64,000 nt of DNA. Source: Apostichopus japonicus (taxonomy: Eukaryota > Echinodermata > Holothuroidea > Aspidochirotida > Stichopodidae). The position numbers and the translations under genes are program-made. Under the pieces are notes generated by a model that saw nothing but the letters and a program-made list of their open reading frames with translations, searched no databases and had not been told where the DNA came from. Of this stretch, positions 24,175 through 39,100 are shown piece by piece. Location: the NCBI RefSeq assembly GCF_037975245.1, contig NC_092570.1, positions 12,191,001-12,255,000 of the forward strand, in the 5' to 3' direction. The first letter of the stretch is position 1; each line of letters starts with the position of its first letter.

Positions 24175-27100
24175 ATGACTGAAAAGAATGAATCGGAGCG
24201 CTCGGCCCTTTTAAGTGGTCGTCCAGTCACAGAAAATGAAGAGCACATGACTGGTTGTGGTGCAACGGTATGCTGTGATCCTCACAGAGCTCTGCACAGA
24301 TATATAGCCTTATGTTTTATATGCCTACTCAGTTTTGGTGAGTTGAAAAAGCTACAACTTAGCCCTCTGTTAATTATTATAATCTACACATGTTCAACCA
24401 TTTAGAAAATGAAGCAACATACTGATGTGACATCAAAATGGAGGGCACAAGAGCCAGGTTGGTCCTTGGAGCCATGTATGTCTCCGACACCCATTGTGTA
24501 CTCATCGCTTTTCTGCATACACATACCCAATATCTCAATTTTCCATTGCCATATACTTTCTTGTGCCCCCTACCTGACACCATGCTGTATCCCAGTCCCC
24601 CTGCCAGGCCTAATACACATATCAGTGTATGCAGAAGCTAACATGGCAAGATGAAATGGGCTGCTATTCAAATGTTAATTGTGTCTTTTGGAACATTTTT
24701 CTTTTGTTTAACTTTGCGCCCATGGCTACAATCTTGTATCAGAGATCCAGAATCCTGTGTTCATAAGAATGCTGCAGCATTAAAGGCTTTGTTTTACTTA
24801 AAAAATTACAGAATACTTTTATATTTTGTCATTTACAGGGAGCTACTTTTGTTATGATAATCCTGCTGCTCTGCAGTTACAAATAAAGCAGGTAGGTATA
24901 TTCTTAGTTGAAGTTCATAAACATTGTCCATAATCTTATATTCTTCATTTGAAGTGCTAAAAGTATGTGTTGAGGTTGTGATAAACTCATTAACTGCTCG
25001 TAACTAACACATTCTATTGCAGACTTTTTCATGTCATGTTTCGTTTAGATATCTTAGTGTACAGTAGCTCTCATGTCAGGAAGCTGCCATTTTGTAAATC
25101 TGTGATGTCATAGTGCTGCTAAGATCTGAAACATTTTACTTTCTCTTTGTTTTTCTTTCATATTTTTAAAGTAATGCTAACTTTGTTAACACTAAAACCA
25201 GTGCTATCATTATGTCACATTAAAGGGTTCTTTATTTAGATACAGCGTTTGCAAAACCCATCTCCATTACAGAAAATAACCATTGTAACAAATGAAGAAT
25301 AATATAAAGAATAGAAGCACATGTGTCTTCATGATGTCGTATTGACTAATGTTTGAAGATGAAGCACTAAATCTGTGAAATCTTCCTAATGGAAGAAGAC
25401 ATTTCTTAGCTGATTTGGGAATTTCTTAACGACAGTTATCTCTATCAGTCTATCACATACACTGATGATGATGGTTGAGTTTGTGTCTCAGTTAACAAAA
25501 AGTTTTAGAAAATTTCAGCAATTTTGCAAGCGATCATTTACATCCGTGTGTTTCCATACTAAGGAATTGTCCTTTCATATTTTCCGCATCAGTTAAATTA
25601 AAACATTTCATCATTTCTCTTGTAGACAATGGGCATCGATACTCAACAATTTATGATTCTCTACTCAATCTACTCCTGGCCAAATGTCATTCTCTGCTTT
25701 TTCGGAGGTTTTTTGATTGACAGAGTCTTTGGGATTAGGTAAGCAAGTTTTAAGTGATCAACCCTCTACATATGATGTAATAGGCTCACATATAATTTCA
25801 TCTTTTTTGGAGATCTTTTCTGTATTGGATTATTAATAATTAAGTTCCCTTTCATTTCTCTTTGCAGGTTAGGTACTCTCATCTTCAGTGGTTTTCTAAT
25901 TGTAGGTCAGGTGCGTCATCACTTCTTTGTGTGCACATTATGAAACATAAGTTAGACAAAATTAACATAAAAAGAGAGCTGTAATACTCCAATCTTTAGT
26001 TTGCAGTTATGCTCAAGTACACTTTACATTCCATGCAGAAAGCAAGAGATCTATGCTATGTTGCTGAGATGTGTGTGTGCCTTGGCCTAAAAACATGATA
26101 TCTCAGAATGAACATAGTGTTTAAACTGAACTTTATACTTGCTGTATAGGTTCACCCAATAGTAAGTGCACAAACTTATTGTTTGTAGTAGAGGTACAAC
26201 ATGTCACAGATTAGTTGAGGTCAACAGATGCCAATGTCTTACAAACTATTGCTTTGTGCAGAGGTCAAATGTAATTTAAGGGCAACAGAGGTTAAATTCT
26301 GCAAACATAATAACTACCAAAAGAAAGCTTGGACTTTGTGAGTAAACTTTTCAATTGCTTTCGATGAACATATTTGGTCATTTGAGCTCAACAGATGTCA
26401 AAGTTTGAAAACTTTGTATACAGATAACTGCAGAGCTTGAGTTAACTTCGTAGTTGATATGTACAGCAGACCAACATTAGAGCAAGAAAACCTTGTGAAA
26501 CTCGAAATCTTTTCAAGTCTGTTCTCATGTAAAATAGCAAGTAACCAATAGGCCTGTAGGCTTTCTGATGCCAAAGTTGTTACTTCTGCTCACAAGATTG
26601 TACTCATACCCATACTCAATAAACATACAAGACACTGTACTTACTCAGTCAGATAAAAGTGGGTTGTGAAGGCCCATTGTCTGGTTTTCAGTATAGAAAG
26701 TTTTCATCTTCCTATTTTGAGTAGGTCTAGACTTTCTTACATTCCTTGGTCTGTCCATTTGAGACTTCACCTGATCTGTTTTTGTGTCACAGACGGACTC
26801 ACGCATGCAAACACACACATACACACGCCGACCTGATTGCATAGGTTCATTTGCTTCCAGCAAGGAACCTATGCAACCAGGTTGGCATTTGTAAGTGTGT
26901 GTTTGCATGCGTGAGTACGTCTGTGACACTTGCTTGGTTCAGCAACAACTCACTAAACTGAGTGATGCATATTTTTCATACTTGCCATACTTGTAGATGT
27001 ATTATAGTGAGAAGGTGTGTAGATGTATTATAGTGAGAAGGTGTGTATCATCTGGGCTGATCTTATGAATATTAATGATGTTATGGAGTCAAATGTTAAA

Positions 27101-30100
27101 ATCTGTACATTGCAATAACTCCACAACCTTAAGTTGGTTTGTGGGCAAACTTTGTATACAGTTGTTGGTTAATAGCTGGTACATGTAGGCCTATTCTTTT
27201 TGGGACCATCTGGGCTAAAAGAAATTCCAGGCCCATTTTTGGGCTTGGTGGGCCCAAATTCTATTACCTCCTCAAATGCAGTTTGGGACACATTCTTTGG
27301 TCCTGAATTTGTGGGGACAATATTTTTGGGACGGTTTAGGCACAATCTTTTTTGGGCCCAATTGTTTGGGAGGGGCCAAAGTTTAAAATTGCAATTAACT
27401 CCATAACCTTCAATCAGATTATATCCAAATTTGGAATACAGTTGTTGGTTAATTTTTTGTACATGTGGGCATAAATATGATCATATTGGGTGATGACATA
27501 GAACACGTTAATACACTACTGTACCTAGCAAGGAACCATTGTGGCCCTTGGGCTCCCCTTGGGCTCTTGTTATGAGATGCATTTTGTGAACTTATTTAAT
27601 CCGGGAATTTGTCTACTGATATAGGGTTTGGTACCAGTTAATCTGTTGATAAATATGAGCATAGCCATTTCATTGAACTCAAACTCAAACTGTTTAGGGC
27701 ATGTACAGGCGTTTCTTTTGTCCAACAGAAAATGTATAATTATACATAAACTTCATCTCAGTGTTCGCATGCTGTTTCCCAAAGATGCTGTTTCCCAAAG
27801 TGAGGGCGTTATTTCATAAATGCTGCATTTCTGGATAGTTTTGCACTTCGGTTGTATCAATATCTGATGATGTATACAATAATCAATGATAAAAATTCAC
27901 TGAGAGGGTAATCTTCTTTATCAATAAATGTTGTAACTAAAGTGACACATTGTGCAAGTCATTAATATCCATCCATTCTACACACTTACTCTCATTTCCT
28001 GTACAGAGTTTGTTTGCGTTGGGAGCTCTGTTTCAAAGCTACTTGTTAATGGTGATTGGAAGATTTGTATTTGGGTAGGTACCTGCTTCAAAGTGATTTC
28101 TGTTTATTATCAGTTTTAGGCTGCTATGCATATTATCAAAAGTATGAACTTGTATACCCATAGCTTCCTGTGGCCCTTAAATCATCTTTCATTGTTGACA
28201 GGTGAAGAAGTATAACACATTTGCAGCTAGCTGCTAGTGTGTACTTAACAAGGTAGCATGATAAACTTCTAACACTACAATTCATGTTACTCTGTGAAGC
28301 TTTTATCTATTTCCCAGAGTTTTTACTGTAGCCACAATAAGTTTGTTATTTAATACTTTATCTTCATTATTCTAAGCCATATAATCATCTCTAGCTAGCT
28401 AATTTTGTTATTTAATATTGTATAGCTAGCTATGACATTTCAGGCCTAGAATTTCATAATTTAAGCCACAAATGCAAGTGCATAAAAGATCTACTAGCAT
28501 TTTCCTGAATTACAGTACACCTGAGTAAGGATATAGGCTTATGGGAGCAGCTCAGCAGCCCAATAATATTTGCTGTAATTTGTATGATGTTAATTTCCCC
28601 CTAACATATCATGTGTTTATGTTCTCAACATCTACTGGCAGTAAATTGCAAGGGTCTTCTAGCAAACAGCAAAATCCACTTGCATTGAGCCAGTAAATAG
28701 CATTGACTTTGAGGCCTACATGAATGGCTGTACAGTCATTTGGTAACTCTTAATTTGGGAACTATTAACTATGTAATCCACATTTGTTTTCCACAACTTT
28801 AATGTTATAATGTATTCTGTCATTTACATTTTCTGTAATCTGTCATTTACAAACCTCTGAAGTTGCGTGTCCCGACTAAAAACAGATTATGCTTTTTAGG
28901 GTACCTTGTAACTGATGAAGTGTGATACATCAGATTGGTATTGAAATCGGATTACATCCTCCTCCTGATGATTGTGGATCTCTTGTTGGAAAAACCCACC
29001 TATCTGTAGCCAACCGGGGCTCAAACCCACCTACTGTATCTGTAGCCAACCGGGGCTCAAACCCACCTACTCTAGCCAACCGGGGCTCAAACCCACCTAT
29101 CTGTAGCCAACCGGGGCTCAAACCCACCTATCTGTAGCCAACCGGGGCTCAAACCCACCTATCTGTAGTCAACCGGGGCTCAATCCCACCTATCTGTAGT
29201 CAACCGGGGCTCAAACCTCAAATTTACCAGATGCTAGGTTAAGGTTTCAATGTTTTTAAGGCAACCATTACCTTTGCCCATTTGACTTTCACACTTGACT
29301 TTCACACTGATCTAACATCATAAAGTGCTATAGAGTCAAGTAGTGTTTATTGATAGCAGTCCTTAAACTGTGATATGAAGTGGTTTAAATTTCAAAACTT
29401 GTTCAATCAAAAGTGATTGAGTATGATAAACATTCAAGTGACATTTCAGATGATGCAATAATTCTCACAGTAAAAATTGGAAAAAGCCCTGTAAAGTAGA
29501 CTGGACTCAAAAGTGTAATGAATTTTGTAAAGACAATTAGAAAAGCCATGGGCATATGTAATTCAGATGAGGAGGGCAGGACTGGGGCAAGTTGGTTACC
29601 TGGAAGGCCAGTGTAGGAATATGTAATCAGTGCTTGGCATGTACTCTGCATGTAAATACATGATCACAACAATTGAGCATATAATTATCATATTTCTTTT
29701 TCATTTCTTCATAGCCTTGGTGGAGAGAATCTGGCCGTCTGTCAGAGTACTTACTCAGTCTTCTGGTTCAAAAATAGAGAGATCAATTTTGTGTTTGGTC
29801 TTCAACTAAGTTTGTCCAGAATAGTAAGTAGTTTTACAATCACTACCTTACAAACAGAGTACTATATCACTCTCTTTCCCTTCCACAAAAGGTTCAGTGC
29901 ATTCTCCCCTTTGAGAATCCCTTCCTTCTCCCTCCTAAAGCTACATCAATGATTTGGCCAACTTTGAGTTCCTCTCTCATCGTCAGCATAAAGTTTAACT
30001 ATGCAATTACAATTAAAGCATGTGTTGTGTTTTAAGAGACAGAAATTAAAGATTCTAGAATTCTTTAGGTGATAAAAGGTAGTATTTGTATTGAACTTTT

Positions 30101-33100
30101 CAACGCTATTATTTGACTTTTCGATTTCTTTTTCCTTTGAGTTGATTTAACATTGTGAGTATTTGTATTAAACTATCATAAAAGTCTTGTATCGCTGATC
30201 AGACAAATGTATTTTTTAACTCTGAGGTTGTTTTATTCCTATTTTATTACAGGGAAGTACGTTTAACATGAATATCATGCCAGTTATATTCAATGCATTT
30301 GGTAAAACTGCAGATCCCTATTTCAAGTTATCCATGGCATTATGGTTTGGTGAGTAAAATCTTAAAACAGCTTTGCTTATTGGATTACCAATTTTCAATC
30401 ACATTACAGCTGTCCCCTTGTGCTTTGTAAATGGTATTAACATAAACAAAATCAGTGCTTAAGAAAGAAAATAATTAAATAAAAGCTTGTGCAATAGGAG
30501 GAGGTCATTGTCACAGGTCGGTGTAAGTTGGAGGATTCAATTGATGAAGGGAGTACACGAGTTGAAGTGTAGTGAATTTATTCACTGGTATGTACACCAG
30601 ACACATAATACAAAAACCCTGAAAATAGTAAAGTGAAAAATACTTTTCTTGCAAATCTCGTATCAAAACAATAACATAATTAAATTGCGAACGAAATACT
30701 ACACGATATATACATATACTGAAGCGTACGTGGCAAGGAAGCCTTGACACTTCAGCTTAAAATAAACATGAACTTACGGGATAATAAACTGGCGTTCACC
30801 CGGTTTTGTCAGGGTACCTTAACATAGACACTGATGAGAACGTGGCTGTCAGAGGTAATACGCGTTGCATACACGGAGTAGCCCAGTTACATACTAACGG
30901 CTGGGAACACAAAGTATCCCAGGTACAATATGATTTGGGAACACAAAGTCACCAAATTACAGCATAAGTCTGGAACACGAAGTAGCCCACTTTGAACCAG
31001 TGTGCGTTACGTAGTTGGGAACACGGAGTAACCCATTCGACATGTTACACACTAACCAGTTGGGAACACGAAGTAACCCTTATAGTCCCCCCACTGAGTA
31101 CATACTAACTAGGAGAAAAAAACCATCCCGCGCTACAGGCAGCCTGCTAACACAGTACCCTGCATACTGTAGCTCAAAATTAGGTAATACTGTACAACAT
31201 GCAGATGATAAAAATAATACAGATACCTTACATAGGCAGTAGTTTTGTGGAAATACCTGTAACTTGCACAAAGAACGTAAATTTCTCACAGGGTGGTCTT
31301 TAGACAACAGGAAATATCTTAAATGTGACCTGACCTGGGACAGTCATTTACATCCCAATAAACCAAACACACAAAGTAATTAAAATGCAATACTGTTGAT
31401 TTTATTATTTTAAATTGACTGGAATCCTACAGCAATCATTCTTTCAGTATGTTTGGCCCATCTCATTGGAATTTATGCTTTTGTTTATTACAAATTCAAC
31501 TTCTGTTGTTAGCTTGGAGTCTAAATTGAAGTATTTCCTTGTTGTTCAGGCCTTTATTTGGTTTGGATATTTCATGCTTTGTCTCTGTGAAGTACTTTAG
31601 ATCATTGCCCTTCTGGATTTATTTCTCTGCATAGACACAAACATTTTGTGATGTTGCATCCCTGTGAAGCAGTAGTTTTAACATTCTACAAGTAATTACA
31701 ACATTGATAGATTTAAGTTTGAAATGGTAGTTAAGTGCAAGACTGCTCAGCTGCAGAACAGTGAGACATAGTACTCCCCAAGTAAAGTGGGAATTTAATT
31801 TAACCAAAATACACCAATTAAGAGTTTATTTGTACTACTACTGACTGTATTATTAAGAGAATGGGAAATCCAGAATATTGGAAATCACAAAAGAAGGGTT
31901 ATGTTATATAAGCTTCCATGTATGGGTAGGAAGTTCATATAGTTTAGTGTATAAATACCTTTTTAACTATGTTAGTGCAATATTTTCTTCATTACAGGAA
32001 TGGTGCTATGTGTTTTCTCCTTTGTTTGTGGAATTGTGTTAGGTTTGATGGATATAAGAGCTTCAAGAATTTTAAAAAGAGATGCCTTGGAAACAGGTAA
32101 TATATTTCTCTGCATTGTTCATGCATGGTGTGCATTTGATATTTATCCTCCTGCTCCCTTATCTTAGATGAGACACCAGACAGCTTAAAGAGAAGACAGT
32201 TTCTTCTTATCTTCTTAGTATGAAATCTTGTATCTACGGCCCTCAACTCCAACTCATAACGTGCTTGCAGTGGTTGGCATCCAAACACATTGGAATGTGT
32301 AATCATAGAACTATAGTGGGTGAGAAGGTGGGGTGTAAGGCTCACAATAATATATGTTCTGATGTTTTGTGGTGTTTCATTAAATCATCTGTTGCATCCT
32401 TTGTGAGTAGCAATTTTGTCATTGTTTCCCTCACAATCAGAGGGAACAAAAGAGTGAAAACATGGCTTCAGTTAGTTACCACAAATTACACAAAATTGAA
32501 GCTGCTTGAATACACAGACATAAGTACTGCTGATGGCTACCAATACTTGTAAATTCGGGCAGTAGAATATTGCTCAATTGATTTTGTAAGCTATGCGATT
32601 AGAAATTGTCAAAGCACCCCTATTTACCCTTCCCTGAGTGGTGTAATAGTGTCCTCTTTGACAAATCTTAAGTTAAGCTTAATGTGTTTAGTAGTCAAGC
32701 CAGTGTTTTATAAAGCAGTGGCATTTAGAGAGAGGTAATTTGTTAAGAGATAATTATTGCAGTTTAATTTGCATACTTGGTACTTGTAAATAAGAATTAG
32801 CCCATCTTTAATTTTGGGCAAGTAAGCTGCAGCATTGCTGTAGTTGGCCGATGGTGACTTGACAGGTCATAGTCTATCAATGCAAACTATGAAACTATTT
32901 GTGTACAATAGTATGGACAATTAGCCCGGTTTGCCAATTAGGGGAGGCATGGGGTGAGGACCAATATTATACTGATAAAGAGAGCATTACTTATGATCAC
33001 TAAATAGATCAGCTGGTCACTCTGTCACTAATTCACAAGGGCATCATAGAATCACATTACAGCTGTATTGTATTTGATATGTTTAAACAACCAATCAAGG

Positions 33101-36100
33101 CCCGTGAACACACTCCATTATGTTCATATATGTCACAGATCTGCAATTTAAGTCAAGATCATTTCTTGGATTGGTTGGTGATTCAAATCATTGTAACCAC
33201 CTAGTTCTCTTAGTTCCAATGAGGGGAATCTAACAATATGTTAATATATGTGATCAGAATAGTGCAAGGTCAAGTTCCGATGATAAACCAGCTTAACAAT
33301 TCAGGATCATGGTGATCAGGTCTGATCACTGAACGAGGAAAAGCAAACATATGACACCATTTTGTTTCTAATAAGTCTTTTCAAGAGATCACTTTAATCA
33401 GAAAGAAAATTGAAGTGCAATACAATGGGATCTTTGTTTTCTCTTCTCAGGTGAAGTTATTCGTTTCCGAGACATTCTAGATTTTCCAGTATCCCTATGG
33501 TTGATCTTCATCATTTGTGTTACATATTATGTGGCAGTCTTTCCTTTCATTAGTCTTGGACCGTAAGTTATACTCCACTTTACAGTTTACTGCTCTTTTC
33601 AATCTCACTCTCCTGTATTCTTTTGTAATTACTTCTATGTTCTATATGAACACTTAAGGTTTGCTGTGAAGTCTTGAATATGTGCAATGGATTTAAACCA
33701 TTGCTGTCAGTAGGAATTCTTATCTCTAATCTTAATACAGGCTATAGCTTGATACTGGCCATGTTTTGATACAGGCTAGGTATATGTATAAACTGCTCTA
33801 ATTTTAGCATTAATTAAACATTGCCATCTTTATTGTGTGTGTTTGTATGTGTTGTGCCAGTGAGAGGTGTTGTGAGTACATATACAGAAACAATGTACTT
33901 TAACAATGTAACATTTCAGCCCGATGCCCAACATATAAACTGCTCTAATTTTAGCATTAATTAAACATTGCCATCTTTATTGTGTGTGTTTGTATGTGTT
34001 GTGCCAGTGAGAGGTGTTGTGAGTACATATACAGAAACAATGTACTTTAACAATGTAACATTTCAGCCCGATGCCCAACATATAAACTGCTCTAATTTTA
34101 GCATTAATTAAACATTGCCATCTTTATTGTGTGCGAATATATGTGTTGTGCCAGTGAGAGGTGTTGTGAGTACATATACAGAAACAATGTACTGTAACAA
34201 TGTAACATTTCAACCTGACGCCCAACATATAAACTGTTCTAATTTTGGCAAAAATTAACCTTTTTGTATCGGGTAAAATTTTTACATATAAACAAAATAA
34301 AGCAAATGCAGTCACCCGTGGGATATTCACTTTAACATTTATTGTTTCTTTGAATAGTGCTATATATAGTAATAATAATGTTAGCATCATTCAAGCTGTC
34401 CTAGAACCTGGAAACAGGGTTTCAATATGGAATACATATACTTCCAAAGAAGACTTGTTGCTCCCGAGAGTTCTTTCTACCCCTTCGTTATCTTATCATA
34501 TTTATAGATTAATAATCCAAACATATTATTCTCCCCCAATAATGAAATGGAACAATCTGTTTGCTTCTTGTGAAGAGCAATGTCAAAACATTGATCTCAT
34601 TAAAATCCGTAAGAGATCTCTCTCTCTCTTTTAATACTTTTAGTTCCACTTTATGCATAGAACCCTGACACTACTTGTTATTTCATACCAATAAGCAGGA
34701 AAACCCAAGATGTAGCTGAGCTGAACAGCCTATCATGGGAAATCAATTTTTTTCTCAAAATGAGGCCTTTTTAGGGGGTTCAGTTTTAATCTTGAGCACC
34801 CTATAATTTATTTAACATTTCACATAGAGTATTTCGTTTATCAATAAGTTTCTTTTGCAAGTTGAAAACTACTTGCATCAAAGTAAGCCTATGCCAGCAA
34901 AACATGTTTGAGAGCTTTAAAACTGCTTTTAGTAACAATGAATTCCGTTTAATTTGTTTATTGTCAAATTTATTACACATGCACAAAATAATTCTATTAT
35001 GGTCGGACAAAATTAAACAGTTATGAGATTCTTGTAATTGTCCTGACTGTTTCATATTGTATTGTTATGATAACACTCATACTTTGCTGTATTGCATTGT
35101 ATAAAGATAATGTAACAGATGTAGCAGGCATGTTATGTAAAGATTTACTGTATATAGAAATGGAACACAAATAAAAGATGGTAAGAAAAAACAAATTTTA
35201 TCTTTTGCACTCAGCATTTTTGCATGTAGGAAGCTAATCTTCCAACATTGACAAAATTATTTATTTTTGTTGATTAAAGGTTTTATTTGCTTTCGCAGGG
35301 CATTCATTGCGGACAAGTTCAACACAACAACCACATATGCAAATCTTATTATCAGGTAATAATTTTACCAATTAAACATTTTGCATTGAATAAAAGGATA
35401 CAGCGTTTGCACAAAACAGTGATTGAATATCTTAAGTATGCTATAATATTCTAACAATGGTCAGATAGTTGCAATATGGAATGTGGTAGAACACCCTTTC
35501 AGGCCCATGATACACGTCCAGTGGTGAGCTAATCATAGCACAAGCCTCTTTCATGTCTGTTTCAGGTGCAACCAACCTCTCATTTTTGCCAGTCTTAGCT
35601 ATTACAGTTTGTTATCATTTTAGCTGTGCAAGGTCAAAGGTTTGTGAGTTATTCCTGCAATGCCTCCTAAAATAATACAATGGTCCCGTTTTGTTAAAGT
35701 AACCTCAATTTTACACTGGAAAAACTGTCCGAGTGTAGTTTTTAATATATGGTGTGCTGCTACAAAATACGATGACAATGTCACAAATTGAAAGTGCTTC
35801 CTTTAATAAAATATTGCCTAAACATTTAACATGTGTATTCTTATTTGCTTTGGTCCTTGCAGTTTGGTGTTTATCATTTCGGCTGTAGCATCTCCTGTTA
35901 TTGGAGTCATTGTTGATTACACTGGGAGAAATATATTTTGGGTTGCTCTTGGTGTTTTGCTGACACTTGGTGCTCACATGATCTTGGCTTTTACTTTTGC
36001 ACCTCCTCTGCTGGCCATGGTGAGTTGTCAACTAATCACTTAAATGTCTGACTGGTGGCAAACTTAGAGCAGGAATCAGGCTTCTGCTGGCTGTACCTCA

Positions 36101-39100
36101 CTGGAACATATTCTCTATTCCAGTGACACACAAATTAATTGATAATTAAAGCAAAGGTAGTTGTGACATTCAGTATACTGTCTCTCTCTCCTTTGGTAGA
36201 CAGTCACATATGCACTGTCTTGCCATGCAGACTTGCTTTACACGATAAGGACATTCAGTATACTGTCTCTCTCTCCTTTGGTAGACAGTCACATATGCAC
36301 TGTCTTGCCATGCAGACTTGCTTTACACGATAAGGACATTCAGTATACTGTTTCTCTCTGTTTGTGTGGTAGACAGTCACATATGCACTGTCTTGCCATG
36401 CAGACTTGCTTTACACGATAAGGACATTCAGTATACTGTCTCTCTCTCATTGTGTGGTAGACAGTCACATATGCACTGTCTTGCCATGCAGACTTGCTTT
36501 ACACGATAAGGACATTCAGTATACTGTTTCTCTCTGTTTGTGTGGTAGACAGTCACATATGCACTCTCTTGCCATGCAGACTTGCTTTACACGATAAGGA
36601 CATTCAGTATACTGTTTCTCTCTGTTTGTGTGGTAGACAGTCACATACAGTACCGTTCACATTAAATCGGCCGTGGCATCGTGTATCGTGATGCCCTTAT
36701 CTTTTTCTATCGTTTTCTATCGTGAAACCTGACTACTGTAAATTTTTTGTACACGCTACCACGATATAACGATATACCACGATCACACGCTATATCGTGA
36801 TACCAAGCCTTCACGATAGCAAACATGACTGCTACATTCACGCTAACACGTTATATCGTGAGATCGTGATTTCAAGCTGAGCGCAACACAATTCGTAACT
36901 TCGTTTGGGCTTTGGGTTTTTATTATTCACGCTATTTCGTTAAGTCGTAAAATCGTGTATCATGAAGTTCCTACTCTACTGTGCGAAAATCGATCTTTAC
37001 AGGAGTTCCGCCTTGAAAACTTTTTGATGTCAGCTCACAACTTTACACGTTTAACTTTTTATTTAACAACAGTAACGTTACGTACGGATAGCGACTTTTC
37101 TGTTACTAGTAGTGTTAGTTGTAGATTTTATGTTCCACGTTACTTTGAATAGTTGGCAACATTTTGAAGAATAATAAAGTACTACTAAGCCTTTCTTGTG
37201 TTAATTTTTTATATAATTTATCGTTGGTTCGAACAGAATGAAAAGGGAAAAAAATTCCACCCCAACAACTTTGAAGCAGGGCCGGTTAAAAACAAAACAT
37301 CTTCATCGTCCGCGCAAGGGGCCTCCCTTTTCCTGATTCCCGAGTCTCTATTCGGATTCAAGAAATCTAACCTTAAAAATTATTTTGTTAAGGTTGCCAC
37401 ATATTCCAAACTAGTATTAGCGCATGAAAAGAAGAAAAACGTCAGCCTGTTTTTTTTCTTCAGATCTCAGTACGAGAAACATGTATTTTATTTGGATAAT
37501 AGAAACACTTTCTTTAATGTGGTTAATTAATATTTTCCTACCCTAGCTATTATTTGATAAAACCTTCATGAAAACCGACTTTTTAGAAAATGGATTTTGA
37601 AGCTCAGTCAACAATTTAAAAAATGCTTACCGTTAAATACTGGCGTCAAAAATACATTTCGAATTTATTCCAATAAAGATCCACAAAGGATAAAAATGCG
37701 AAGAACAGCTTACTAAATAGAATTGAAACTGCATGTACAGTACATGGTCATTTTAAGTATCCAAATACTATACAAAGAGATCGAGTTCACCGAAATACCC
37801 CTTTTCCCTACCACCTGAGGAAAAGCGTCTTTTATAAATTATAGTACCATACAGTACTTAACATTTGATACAAAAGTAACATCTACAACAACTTCCCAAA
37901 ATTTGTATGTGTCACAATAGGTTAAGTTTTAACCGCACAGTACCATTAATAATTTGCATATTACATCAAAAGTTACACTCGGGCGTCCAGATGGCGGGAA
38001 AATGTACAATCATGTACAATTTATTGTGTCGTTCCCACGGTGCAATGAACTTGGGCAAGTTGCCAAGTTCGAATGTCGTTGACCTACTTATGTTCCGTAA
38101 ACAATGTCAATGGGAATAATGTGTGTAAAAACTTGTGTTTTTTCCATGTGTTATATATATATATATATATAGAAGTTTTACGTAAGCGGAGTGAATTTCT
38201 GGGCGGCTCGTTGATTGTGAGGAAGCACTTATCTAAGCATCAATATTTGTAAAATATATCGTACGGTTTTTCTTCAGAAAATATTTTTGACTAGTATTTT
38301 CTCAATGTATTAAGAAGGGTGACATACCCTATGTTCCGACGTCTCTATGTTCCGACGTCTCTTTAAGTTCCGACAATTTTTTTGGACTCTAATTTTTTGA
38401 ACCCAATTTTTTTCTGGGGGGGGGGGGCTCAATTTTGTTAGACCCAAATTCTGTCTGGCTAATTTTTTGGGGGATTCAATTTTTTCGGACCCAATTTTTT
38501 TGGGGACTCATTTTTTTTTACCCAAATTTTGTCTGGCTTAAGTTATTTTTTTTGGGGGGGGACTCAATTTTTTTGGACCCAAATTTTCTTTGTGGAATCA
38601 ATTTTGTTAGACCCAAATTTTGTCTCACTAACTATTTATTAGGGGGGACTCAATTTTTTCGGACCCGATTTTTTTTGGGGGACTCATTTTTTTTGGACCC
38701 AAATTTTTTCCGGCCTAATTTTTTTTTTTGGGGGGGGGACTCAATTTTATATGGACCCAATTTTTTTTGTGGAATCAACTTTTTTGGACCCACAATTTTT
38801 CTGACCTGATTTGTTTGGGGGGACTAATTTTTTTCGGACGCGCCAATTTTTATTTACGAAACAAAAAATAAAAGGGCCCAGAGTTTTTTATGACCCAAAT
38901 AGTGCTTGTCCGAAAAAAAATTGGTCATAAAAAATTTTTGAGTAAAAACAATTTGTGTCATCAAAATATTTTGGTCCAAAAAATTATGGGTCTTAAAAAA
39001 ATTTGGTCCGAAATCCGAAAACATATTGGTCAAAAATATTGGTCAAAAGAACTTCAGAGTAAAAAACAATTGTCGGAACGTAGACACGCCGGAACCCATA

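Noticed and set aside
28913-28975. Second hammerhead-like motif (ctgatga ... gaaa)
   Set aside because: The words are present but the sequence between them does not form a stem II, so it does not meet the core structure.
34245-34634. 129-codon plus-strand open frame in MFSD1 intron 9
   Set aside because: It starts at the end of the 147-bp repeat and matches no family I recognise; it may be a transposon remnant but cannot be supported.
36165-36647. CRISPR-like regular spacing of repeats
   Set aside because: The unit is tandem with no unique spacers, within an intron of an animal gene.
38435-38809. 124-codon open frame rich in FFxxPNFF words
   Set aside because: It is the translation of the homopolymer-rich foldback element; period and composition explain it.
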